DNA of 7,566 bases, taken from positions 1 to 7,566 of the forward strand of contig CAKOVA010000084.1 of the NCBI GenBank assembly GCA_934120735.1, read 5' to 3'. Source of the stretch: an uncultured Prevotella sp. (GTDB taxonomy: Bacteria; Bacteroidota; Bacteroidia; Bacteroidales; Bacteroidaceae). A program made the translations under genes and the position numbers. The notes under the pieces were generated by a model, which saw only the letters and a list, made by a program, of their open reading frames with translations, was not told the DNA's origin and searched no databases. Of this stretch, positions 1-6,543 are shown in pieces. How positions within the stretch are numbered: position 1 is the first letter of the stretch; every line of letters begins with the position of its first letter.

Positions 1-1124
1 TAACCCACTGATGTATAATAGCCCGAACGGTTGCTCCCACCTGCAATACTGGCATTGTATTCTTGGTTCATGGCATGGCGGAAAAGGATGTCGTTCCAAT
101 CGGTATGGATGTTGCGAAGTGCATTGATCTGCGTTTGTGCCAATGCAGAAAGCGCATTCCTGCCTTCTCTTTTATATACCTCAGTCTCGTTGAGTTTTTT
201 CAGAATGTTCGCCACCTCACCTTTATGTTCACGATAGGTGTAGTCTGAAGCTAACAAGCCTAACTCTAAATCCACCTTTTCGTCAGCATTCAACAAGTTC
301 AGACGGTCAATATTCAACTTCGGACTGTAGGTATATTTGGCAGAAAAGTTAATAACTGGTCTGCCTTCCTTGCCTTTCTTGGTGGTGATGACTATCACTC
401 CATTGGCAGCACGGGCACCATAAATGGCTGTGGCGGCAGCATCTTTCAGCACCGTGATGTTCTCAATGTCTGAGGGATTGATACCTGCGATGGACGTTTG
501 ATACATGTCGTCGATGTCGTTCAGGTTCTCCATAGACGGGATATCCGTACCCTCCAAAGGAATACCATCCAACACCCACAGTGGCTCTTGCGTGCCATTG
601 ATGGAGGCGGTACCACGAATACGAATCTTCACTGGTGCGCCCGGAGCACCCGAACTGCTTACTGTAGACAGTCCAGCAATCTGTCCTGCCAAGGCTTGGT
701 CGATGTTCTTCACCGCTCCCACAGCCTTGTCAGAGATGTCAACGGTGGTGACTGCCGCCGTCAACTTGCGTCTGTCAATGCGCTGGTAACCCGTCACCAC
801 CACCTCGTTGATGGAATGTGCGTCTGGCATCAACACGATTTCATAATGATTGACACCCGCCTTCAACTTAATGGTTTGCGTGGTGTAGCCAATATAACTA
901 ACGGTTATCTCCTTTGTTGACTTATCAACAGGTAGCTTAAACTTACCATCATAGTCGGTAATGGTACCGCTACTCACCTTGCCACTACCCTTGCTGATGG
1001 TGGCTCCAATAAGCGGTTCGTCCTTGAGGTCACCGTCCTTCACGGTTCCGGTGATGATTCTTTCTTGTGCAAAGCCTTGCAAGGCGCATAGCATAAGAAG
1101 GAGTATTGTATAAATTTTCTTCAT
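1..1124 (-). CDS. SusC/RagA-family TonB-linked outer-membrane receptor, N-terminal part (3' end outside window)
   Basis: Translating the minus strand from the ATG at 1124 gives 374 uninterrupted codons that run off the left edge. Visible in order: a signal peptide with a hydrophobic core, likely cleaved after FAQ (residues 18-20); a carboxypeptidase-regulatory-like beta-sandwich at about 24-100 (ITGTVKD, then TDYDGKF, then SYIGYTT); a TonB-box-like NEVVVTGY at 106-113; and a plug domain at about 115-255. The plug carries two SusC signatures, RGTASINGTQEPLWVLDGIP (170-189) and LKDAAATAIYGARAANGV (226-243). The barrel begins near 256 and includes SIAGGSNRSGYYTSVG (359-374). Full SusC proteins usually have about 1000 residues, so roughly two thirds is missing. 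Family members form the outer-membrane barrel of a SusCD importer driven by TonB-ExbBD. The start lies 19 bp after the metalloprotease stop, which implies one operon. A SusD lipoprotein is expected beyond the edge but not seen. The imported substrate is unknown. Confidence 0.95.
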   Translation of the reverse strand, partial: MKKIYTILLLMLCALQGFAQERIITGTVKDGDLKDEPLIGATISKGSGKVSSGTITDYDGKFKLPVDKSTKEITVSYIGYTTQTIKLKAGVNHYEIVLMPDAHSINEVVVTGYQRIDRRKLTAAVTTVDISDKAVGAVKNIDQALAGQIAGLSTVSSSGAPGAPVKIRIRGTASINGTQEPLWVLDGIPLEGTDIPSMENLNDIDDMYQTSIAGINPSDIENITVLKDAAATAIYGARAANGVIVITTKKGKEGRPVINFSAKYTYSPKLNIDRLNLLNADEKVDLELGLLASDYTYREHKGEVANILKKLNETEVYKREGRNALSALAQTQINALRNIHTDWNDILFRHAMNQEYNASIAGGSNRSGYYTSVG

Positions 1125-1143
1125 CTTGATTGTGTTATTATAC

Positions 1144-3741
1144 TTATTTTGTTAGGCCTAAGCCTGTCTGTATGCGCAAAATCATGTCCTCGTAGTGAAG
1201 TCGTGCCGCCAAGTTGGCTCCACCCATGCGAGTTTTCAACAACTTCATCACACGAATCATCTCGCCACGCTTCAGGCTCAAGGCATCGCTGTTGCGGCTC
1301 ACCTGTCCATTGGTGAGCATGACTATCCTGGACTTACTGCTCAAATAATTGTCACGCTCGCAGGCCAAATGCCGCTGGGCATCTGCGAATATGTCGCCTT
1401 CATACAGTTTTTTGTTAATCTTCACCCCTTCATTTTCAGCAGCCGCAGTAATCAAAGCGTCAATAAAACTCTTCTGTAGATTGCGCTCCAACAAATCGGG
1501 TGACTTGCCCGAAAGAGTAGATTTGAAGATGTGGCGATGCAACATGTCCATGAAAGTGGCTGCGGTGAAGGCCGCCTTGCCATTTTCATATTCGTTTTCA
1601 TACATGCGGATGATGCGCTCATTGTTCAGCAAATCCCACAGAATATAGTTCTGTTGATTTTTCAACATGTAGTTGGGTTGTTGCTCTTCAACACCCAATG
1701 GCGTCTTACGTTGTATGTAAGTAAGCTTGGAGAGCGGGGTGTCAAACAGCCATTTGGGATGGGTCAGCACCTCATCCAGCAAGAATTGTAAGGCCTCACG
1801 CTGCTTGTTTTTCTCGACAAAGTGGAATGATGTCTGCCCGTCACCAACCGTGAGGTTCTCCAAGTACATGCCACCCACATTGGCCATGACATGATACAGG
1901 TACAGGCTCCATTGATAAATCACCGCCGAATAAAGGTTGGAAGCCTCATCGTAGTCTTGCCCGGGTTCGCCGGTGGTGGTCCACTTGACGATGTTGGGCA
2001 TGATGCGCTTGAGGTTGGCAATGCCATACCGAGCCGATTTCACAGCATCATCACCCAAATCTTCGCTCAATGCACGAGGGTCGATGGCTGTTCGTTGCGA
2101 CTGCGCCTCCATATATTTGTACAACTTGCCCGTATGTTTTTTCAAGAAATCGTTTAGCTTTTTCTTCTCATTGGTTCCCTTTGGATACCAGCGATAGGCC
2201 CACTCAATGGCCATGAGGTCGTAAGGACCGATATTGGGTGACATCACTTTCACCCCATCACCCGGCTGGGCTACATAGTTAAAGCGGGCATAGTCCATGA
2301 TGGACGCCGACGTTCCGCCCATTCGCGCGGTAAAACTTGCCGACCGAAGAGAATCGGTAGGATAAGCGTTAGACGCAATCATGTTATGACGAAGACCCAA
2401 AGAGTGGCCCACCTCGTGGCACGCTACGAAGCGCACCGCGTCGCCAATAAGTTCTTCGGGCAGTCGCAAAGAGCGTGCTTCGGGGTTCTGTGCGCCCGTC
2501 TGCACCATGATCCATTCGCTGATGAGCGACTGCACATTGTGCCACCAGATGATGTCTGCCTCTAATATCTCACCCGTTCGGGGGTCGATGACCGATGGTC
2601 CCATGGCGTTGGCCTTGGTTGATGCGGAATAGGTCAGCACCGAATAGCCCATGTCGTCGCCCACCTGAGCCAGACTGTCTGTATAGTCGAACACCTGCAC
2701 CGCATTCTTGAAACCGGCTCGTTCGAAAGCTTTATTCCAGTCGGTCATACCTTTCTTTATATAGGGGCGCAAGTGTTTGGGTACGGCTTGGTCAATATAA
2801 AAAACGATGGGAGTTTGCGGTTCTACCAGTTCACCGCGCATATAAGCGGCTGTATCGGAAGGGACAAGCCGCCAACGCGTCACATAGTGCTTATGCTCTA
2901 CTTTGTGCTGATAGTCGTCGTAACGAAGGTTTGACGTGGTAAAGAAGCCCACACGGGCATCTTCCTCACGCCCTTGCATGGGATATTGGGGCAAGAGAGA
3001 GAGCGAAGAACTTACCACCACCGTGACATTCACCTTACTGTTGCCCTCGTGAACCGTGGTAGTTAACTCTGATGTGGCTGTCACATTGTTCTTAAAAGCC
3101 TTGACATCGAGTATGCGCGACAAGTCTGCAGTGGGGCTGGTGCCCAGATTAATGTTGTTGAACACGTCGTTCAAGCAGTTCTCCTTGCCGTTGTACAAGT
3201 CGTTCACTTTCACGATAAGGGTGGAAGAGTCACTTGGTACCGCCTCAATCTTCAAGCTAGCGATGATGGGATCAATGTAATTATCCTTCACCGACCGTGC
3301 CATAGCTGCATACACGGGCACTTCGGGCGTGATGCGTTGTTGGCGCACAATGAGTCGTTTCTGCTTCTTCGCCCACTCAAACCGCACGGTCTGATTTTCA
3401 TAATTGATGCCTTTGTTCACCCCCGACTCATTCAATTCCGAGGGAACCTGCTGTAATCGGTTCACCACCAGGAACTCTCTTCCCATCAACTTGGTGGGAA
3501 TCTCGTAATAAATGGTATCACCTTTCTTGATGACATTAAAGACGCCCTTCATCTCAACCGAGTCGCGTCCCGTGAGACGTTTATAGGTTGAAATGGGTTT
3601 CTCTACCGGTTTCTTCTTTTTAGTGAAGGGCCAAATTTGACAGGCTGCACGCATTTCCACGGGCGTGGTTGATAACATGAAACCTGCACAGATGACTAAG
3701 AATAATGATTTATCTTGATGACGAAAAAATCTTTTAAGCAT
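1144..3741 (-). CDS. Secreted zinc-dependent metalloprotease (DUF5118-DUF5117-DUF4953 type, metzincin-like)
   Basis: This 865-residue protein has an N-terminal hydrophobic segment (about 11-25) and a basic WPFTKKKK stretch at 37-44. The architecture matches the Bacteroidota zinc-dependent metalloprotease family. By memory of that family, DUF5118 lies at about 48-97, DUF5117 at about 105-297, and the catalytic DUF4953 region at about 430-740; the boundaries are rough. The zinc site is seen directly: HEVGHSLGLRH at 442-452 is a full HExxHxxGxxH motif, with ligands His442, His446 and His452 and catalytic base Glu443. It is followed by a Met-turn-like SIMDY (480-484, Met482), and conserved-looking DPRALSEDLGDDAV lies at 554-567. 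Catalytic residues are intact, so I expect an active periplasmic or surface protease; its substrate is unknown. The ATG at 3741 is the only good start before the hydrophobic segment. A promoter-like sequence lies about 100 bp upstream, and SusC follows after 19 bp. No type IX secretion C-terminal domain is visible. Confidence 0.93.
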   Translation of the reverse strand: MLKRFFRHQDKSLFLVICAGFMLSTTPVEMRAACQIWPFTKKKKPVEKPISTYKRLTGRDSVEMKGVFNVIKKGDTIYYEIPTKLMGREFLVVNRLQQVPSELNESGVNKGINYENQTVRFEWAKKQKRLIVRQQRITPEVPVYAAMARSVKDNYIDPIIASLKIEAVPSDSSTLIVKVNDLYNGKENCLNDVFNNINLGTSPTADLSRILDVKAFKNNVTATSELTTTVHEGNSKVNVTVVVSSSLSLLPQYPMQGREEDARVGFFTTSNLRYDDYQHKVEHKHYVTRWRLVPSDTAAYMRGELVEPQTPIVFYIDQAVPKHLRPYIKKGMTDWNKAFERAGFKNAVQVFDYTDSLAQVGDDMGYSVLTYSASTKANAMGPSVIDPRTGEILEADIIWWHNVQSLISEWIMVQTGAQNPEARSLRLPEELIGDAVRFVACHEVGHSLGLRHNMIASNAYPTDSLRSASFTARMGGTSASIMDYARFNYVAQPGDGVKVMSPNIGPYDLMAIEWAYRWYPKGTNEKKKLNDFLKKHTGKLYKYMEAQSQRTAIDPRALSEDLGDDAVKSARYGIANLKRIMPNIVKWTTTGEPGQDYDEASNLYSAVIYQWSLYLYHVMANVGGMYLENLTVGDGQTSFHFVEKNKQREALQFLLDEVLTHPKWLFDTPLSKLTYIQRKTPLGVEEQQPNYMLKNQQNYILWDLLNNERIIRMYENEYENGKAAFTAATFMDMLHRHIFKSTLSGKSPDLLERNLQKSFIDALITAAAENEGVKINKKLYEGDIFADAQRHLACERDNYLSSKSRIVMLTNGQVSRNSDALSLKRGEMIRVMKLLKTRMGGANLAARLHYEDMILRIQTGLGLTK

Positions 3742-3841
3742 TAAGTTGATAATTATTAAACAAAAAATGAATTGAGATACTGCTATTCTATTCGCAAAAG
3801 GCCTATTTACAGCTTTCGTTTTATCTCAAACTTTCTGTTTG

Positions 3842-3873
3842 CAAAATTAATCCTTTTCTTCTAAAATGCCAAG
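3842..3873 (-). promoter_or_regulatory. Bacteroidota-type promoter for the metalloprotease-susC operon
   Basis: On the minus strand CTTG (3873-3870) is followed by a 20-bp spacer and TAATTTTG (3849-3842). The second box is an exact match to the Bacteroidota -7 consensus TAnnTTTG, and the first has the TTG of the -33 element. The implied start of transcription is near 3837, giving a 5' untranslated region of about 95 nt. A short hairpin, CAAAC/GTTTG with a 5-nt loop (3827-3841), lies right at that start. The presence of a promoter here argues that the metalloprotease is transcribed separately from the porin upstream. Confidence 0.65.
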
Positions 3874-3926
3874 ATTTTAACTCATAAAGAACTCTTTTCC
3901 TCGTTTCTCTTATGAAAGATTTACAA

Positions 3927-5024
3927 TTACTTGATTACATTCATTCGCCAAGTAATGCCAAGGTCAAGAATAGAATGTTTATCTTGCAGGTAGCCAGCTG
4001 AATTGGTATTCTTACCAAAGCAGTAACTATAATTGGCATGTAGACGCACTTTCTTATTTTTTAGTGGATAGTATTCTAATCCTGCACCAACGCGTGTGAT
4101 TTCGGTTCCTTCATACAAAGCCAGGTCAGCGCGAGGTTTGGATTGCTCGGCTTTCTGTTGATCGGGTTCATCCAAGGGAGCAGATGCCTCGGGATTGGTG
4201 TCTACGCCAGCATGATTCACGTCGTAACTTGCCTTAGCCCAAAGGTTAACCTGTGGTGTAGGCTGGTAATCTACACGAGCGGTCATGGAGCAATCCTTGA
4301 AAAAGAAGGTCTGCCCCGTGGTGGCACGGTTCATGTAATCCACGCCTATTTGCAGATTGTCTGCCACATCGAAACGATTACCAAAAGAAAGGTAGTTGAT
4401 AAATTTCCCTGGCGCATACTCCATAAAGTTGACCGACCAATCGGTGTGTAACATACCATGGTTTCCATACCATATCAGGTTGTAGGCATACATCTCGGAA
4501 GATATGCCACTATTTTGTTTATACACCTTTTGAAACGGACTTTCCACCATTTGCAAAAAGAATTGGTCTTTTTGATTTGTGGTTTGATAACCCAACCACA
4601 GTCCCCACTCGTAGCAGGGAAAGTTGTAACAGAATTCAAAGAGTTGAAAACAATCGATAGGGGCTGGATCGAACTCCCACGGTCCACATAGCACCGCCCA
4701 CTTACCACCAGAGAGTGTCCAATTTTGGTTTGCGTGGTAAGTAAGGAAGAGCCAGTCGGTAGCATCAAAGAATGTATATTCCTTGTTAATACCATTCAGT
4801 CGTTGCCGATATTTAAAAGAGAACTTCGGTGAGATGTTGCCATTGATAATAAGGTTGAAAATGTTTCCCTTAAAACCTGTTTTATCATTGTTTTTCACAC
4901 CGTCAATCGATTCACGTTGATAGTCGGCTCGTGCTTCAACAGACAGATTTACATGCCGTGACTCTTGCGCATAGAGCCCCATAGCATAGAATGTCAGCAA
5001 AAGCAGATATATCTTTGATTTCAT
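3927..5024 (-). CDS. Outer-membrane beta-barrel porin, OprO/OprP-like
   Basis: With the ATG at 5024 the protein has 365 residues. A TTG 12 bp upstream would add four residues, but the ATG puts a basic MKSK directly before the hydrophobic core and is preferred. The signal peptide is likely cleaved after YAQ (residues 18-20). The mature part alternates polar and hydrophobic residues and is rich in Trp, Tyr and Phe, as in a beta-barrel. Segments such as FKYRQRL (70-76), FFDATDWLFLTYH (85-97) and APIDCFQLFEF (121-131) resemble Bacteroidota phosphate-selective-porin-type (OprO/OprP) proteins from memory. The length also fits. A charged, repeat-free stretch at about 276-302, rich in Glu, Gln, Lys and Pro, looks like an extracellular loop. 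Six cysteines (113, 125, 132, 137, 245, 335) are unusually many for a barrel. It probably allows diffusion of small solutes across the outer membrane; the family name should not be read as proof of phosphate specificity. It lies 74 bp after yitT. Confidence 0.72.
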   Translation of the reverse strand: MKSKIYLLLLTFYAMGLYAQESRHVNLSVEARADYQRESIDGVKNNDKTGFKGNIFNLIINGNISPKFSFKYRQRLNGINKEYTFFDATDWLFLTYHANQNWTLSGGKWAVLCGPWEFDPAPIDCFQLFEFCYNFPCYEWGLWLGYQTTNQKDQFFLQMVESPFQKVYKQNSGISSEMYAYNLIWYGNHGMLHTDWSVNFMEYAPGKFINYLSFGNRFDVADNLQIGVDYMNRATTGQTFFFKDCSMTARVDYQPTPQVNLWAKASYDVNHAGVDTNPEASAPLDEPDQQKAEQSKPRADLALYEGTEITRVGAGLEYYPLKNKKVRLHANYSYCFGKNTNSAGYLQDKHSILDLGITWRMNVIK

Positions 5025-5065
5025 AGTAGATTTCAATTATACTTCATATTTTCACAGCAGCAACT

Positions 5066-5094
5066 GTCATGCTTCTTTTCAACAAAGACATGAC
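5066..5094 (-). other. Hairpin between the YitT and porin genes
   Basis: GTCATG (5066-5071) and CATGAC (5089-5094) are exact inverted copies. The stem extends by CTT/AAG (5072-5074 with 5085-5087) across a single bulged base, leaving a 10-nt loop. On the minus strand no T-run follows, so this does not look like an intrinsic terminator. It may serve as a processing or stability element that separates expression of the two genes, or have no role. Confidence 0.4.
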
Positions 5095-5098
5095 GGTA

Positions 5099-6073
5099 TC
5101 AATAATTGCTCGTTCGCAACAGTCCTTTCTTATTCCACAGACCATATACTTCACTCACGGTATCTGAGGTAATAAATGTTTTAAGTCTTTCTTTACTCAT
5201 GAAATCAATCAAAGTAGAGAATTCTTCTTTTGTCAACACAATTTCCAACTGTATTTGCTTCTCATTTGAGTAGCCGCCTATCACCTCGTGCAGGGTCACA
5301 CCACGACGAATGGTATGAACGACAAAATCCACTATTTTCTGGTAATCTTTGGAGATGATATACACACGAGTCTTCGAATTGATATCCGACATAAAATGGT
5401 TCAGTATCAAACCATTGAGCCATGTTCCAATTAAACCAATTATAACTAAATCGACCGGATTGATAGCAAAAGCCGTACAACAAATAGCACCTCCTGCTAA
5501 CATCACGGCAGTACCGAGCTTAACATGGAGATACTTGTTGAAAATCTTCGCAAGAATATCCAGCCCACCAGTAGAAGCATTGATACTGAACAAGATACTT
5601 TGTGAGGCACTCAGGATGAGAACGAAGCAGAGAAGGTCAAACCAAGGATTGGCAACGGCTTCTCCGGCAACATAAGTGGTGAAGAGAGAATCATTCATAG
5701 GAACGATAGAACCGAGAAAGTCTATCATGGGTCCTAATATCAACGCGGTATAAACGGTCTTGGCACCAAACTCGTTACCAATGAGCAGAAACGAAAGCAC
5801 CAACAATATTGCATTAATGATAAATATCATCGTGCCCACAGACACAAAAGGCAGCAACTTGGCAAGTACCAAGGACAAACCCGTAATAGAGCCTACAATG
5901 AGTTTACTGGGTATCAAGAAAAAGTACACACCCATGGCAGCTACAAACATTCCCACCGTCATGATGACTAATTCTACCCAAAACTGACGCGTACTGATAA
6001 TCCGTTTGATCATACTCGGCGCATTTTGTAACTTCTCAACGAAAGTCATTTTGCTTTCCTGGTTGTTATTCAT
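5099..6073 (-). CDS. YitT family (DUF161/DUF2179) integral membrane protein
   Basis: Using the ATG at 6073 the protein has 324 residues, close to the family's usual 280-320. A GTG at 6127 in the same frame would add 18 residues of unlikely composition, and an ATG at 6049 is also possible. The N-terminus is hydrophilic (1-30). Hydrophobic segments lie near 31-53, 61-74, 79-100, 103-124, 143-165 and 186-226 (probably two helices). Glycine motifs GSITGLSL (61-68) and ASTGGLDILAKI (166-177) are typical of the YitT membrane domain. A soluble DUF2179 domain follows at about 234-313, with GVTLHEVIGGYSNEKQIQLE (258-277) and a final SDTVSEVYGLW (303-313). This pair of domains is the standard YitT architecture. 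The family sits in the inner membrane and its transported substrate, if any, is not established. The porin follows 74 bp downstream with no clear promoter between, so co-transcription is likely. No frameshift or missing segment is seen. Confidence 0.92.
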   Translation of the reverse strand: MNNNQESKMTFVEKLQNAPSMIKRIISTRQFWVELVIMTVGMFVAAMGVYFFLIPSKLIVGSITGLSLVLAKLLPFVSVGTMIFIINAILLVLSFLLIGNEFGAKTVYTALILGPMIDFLGSIVPMNDSLFTTYVAGEAVANPWFDLLCFVLILSASQSILFSINASTGGLDILAKIFNKYLHVKLGTAVMLAGGAICCTAFAINPVDLVIIGLIGTWLNGLILNHFMSDINSKTRVYIISKDYQKIVDFVVHTIRRGVTLHEVIGGYSNEKQIQLEIVLTKEEFSTLIDFMSKERLKTFITSDTVSEVYGLWNKKGLLRTSNY

Positions 6074-6077
6074 ATTA

Positions 6078-6089
6078 TTTAAATTTAAA
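6078..6089. repeat. 12-bp AT palindrome in the yitT leader
   Basis: TTTAAATTTAAA is a perfect palindrome ending 5 bp before the chosen YitT start codon. It lies in an AT-rich leader, as is common ahead of Bacteroidota start codons where base-paired structure is low. It could be a regulator site, but chance is quite likely at this base composition. Confidence 0.35.
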
Positions 6090-6191
6090 GGTTTCAGGTT
6101 AACTACGAGTACCACTGTTGTTCCCACTCGTTCCGTGTTTCTCAGCTGCCCCTCTTTCGAATTATAAGCGACAACGATTATTAAAACTGTG

Positions 6192-6222
6192 CAAATTTAG
6201 TGTATTTTTATCAATACGCAAG
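6192..6222 (-). promoter_or_regulatory. Bacteroidota-type promoter for yitT (and probably the porin)
   Basis: On the minus strand CTTG (6222-6219), a 19-bp spacer and TAAATTTG (6199-6192) match the Bacteroidota -33/-7 pattern, with a perfect TAnnTTTG box. Transcription would begin near 6186, leaving a leader of about 110 nt before the ATG at 6073. This location supports a start inside the transcript at either 6127 or 6073 and does not separate the two. Confidence 0.65.
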
Positions 6223-6408
6223 TTTTTAGTCTATTTTTTAATTAAATATCCTCCCATCAAGATTGAAAAATGAAATAGAAACCCTGATGAGCACAACAAA
6301 TACAGCTTATGAATAAGAGCAAATATGCTTGGATGACACGTTGGAAAGACAGAAACACAATTGACTTCACTGCCCCCTCCATAAACGGTTGGGCCAACAA
6401 TAACTGAA

Positions 6409-6424
6409 CCTGTTCATCAACAGG
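6409..6424. repeat. Short perfect hairpin just past the small-RNA terminator
   Basis: CCTGTT (6409-6414) and AACAGG (6419-6424) are inverted copies around a 4-nt loop. It lies about 12 nt beyond the T-tract of the terminator on the minus strand and is not followed by a T-run in either direction. It could be a backup structure for read-through transcripts; its role is unknown. Confidence 0.3.
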
Positions 6425-6435
6425 AACCGATGGAG

Positions 6436-6468
6436 AAAAATAAAAAAAAAGGACTACCGCTGTAGTCC
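6436..6468 (-). terminator. Strong intrinsic terminator
   Basis: On the minus strand GGACTAC (6468-6462), a 4-nt loop and GTAGTCC (6457-6451) form a perfect 7-bp stem. It is followed at once by nine T, one A and five more T (6450-6436). This is a textbook rho-independent terminator in the minus direction. On the plus strand the A-tract precedes the hairpin and no T-run follows, so it works in one direction only. Confidence 0.9.
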
Positions 6469-6506
6469 AATCTTTGTTAACCTTAAATCTAATACCATGA
6501 AAAACA
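6437..6506 (-). ncRNA. Candidate small RNA, about 70 nt, with own promoter and terminator
   Basis: A perfect -7 box (6519-6512) and a strong terminator (6468-6436) bound a transcript of about 70 nt on the minus strand; both ends are predicted and uncertain by a few bases. The body holds an AT-rich single-stranded-looking segment, GGTATTAGATTTAAGG followed by TTAACAAAGATT (6496-6469), then the terminator hairpin. No ATG-led reading frame of useful length fits inside; an 85-codon frame that crosses the unit starts at TTG within the promoter and translates straight through the terminator, so I do not treat it as a gene. From memory the central segment resembles an element that recurs in Bacteroidales genomes. 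The Rfam family Bacteroidales-1 RNA is likewise bounded by a Bacteroidota promoter and a terminator. I cannot verify identity with either. Alternatives are a leader whose gene was lost, or a constitutive attenuator remnant. Confidence 0.65.
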
Positions 6507-6511
6507 CGATG

Positions 6512-6543
6512 CAAAGATAGAGCTTATCTCCTTATATTGCAAG
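6512..6543 (-). promoter_or_regulatory. Bacteroidota-type promoter of the small RNA
   Basis: On the minus strand CTTG (6543-6540), a 20-bp spacer and TATCTTTG (6519-6512) fit the Bacteroidota consensus closely. The terminator ends only about 75 bp downstream, so the promoter can produce only a very short RNA unless termination is bypassed. Confidence 0.72.

Noticed and set aside
498..920. 140-codon plus-strand frame opposite susC
   Set aside because: It is a shadow frame antisense to the clear SusC plug and beta-sandwich domains; its composition is rich in His, Arg and Cys without motifs.
6074..6127. N-terminal extension of the YitT protein from a GTG at 6127
   Set aside because: The 18 added residues have unlikely composition and GTG is a weaker choice than the ATG at 6073, which gives the usual family length; not fully excluded.
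6257..6514. 85-codon minus-strand frame covering the small RNA unit
   Set aside because: It starts at TTG inside the -7 promoter box and translates through the terminator hairpin and T-tract, giving a low-complexity Phe-rich segment. No motif supports a protein.
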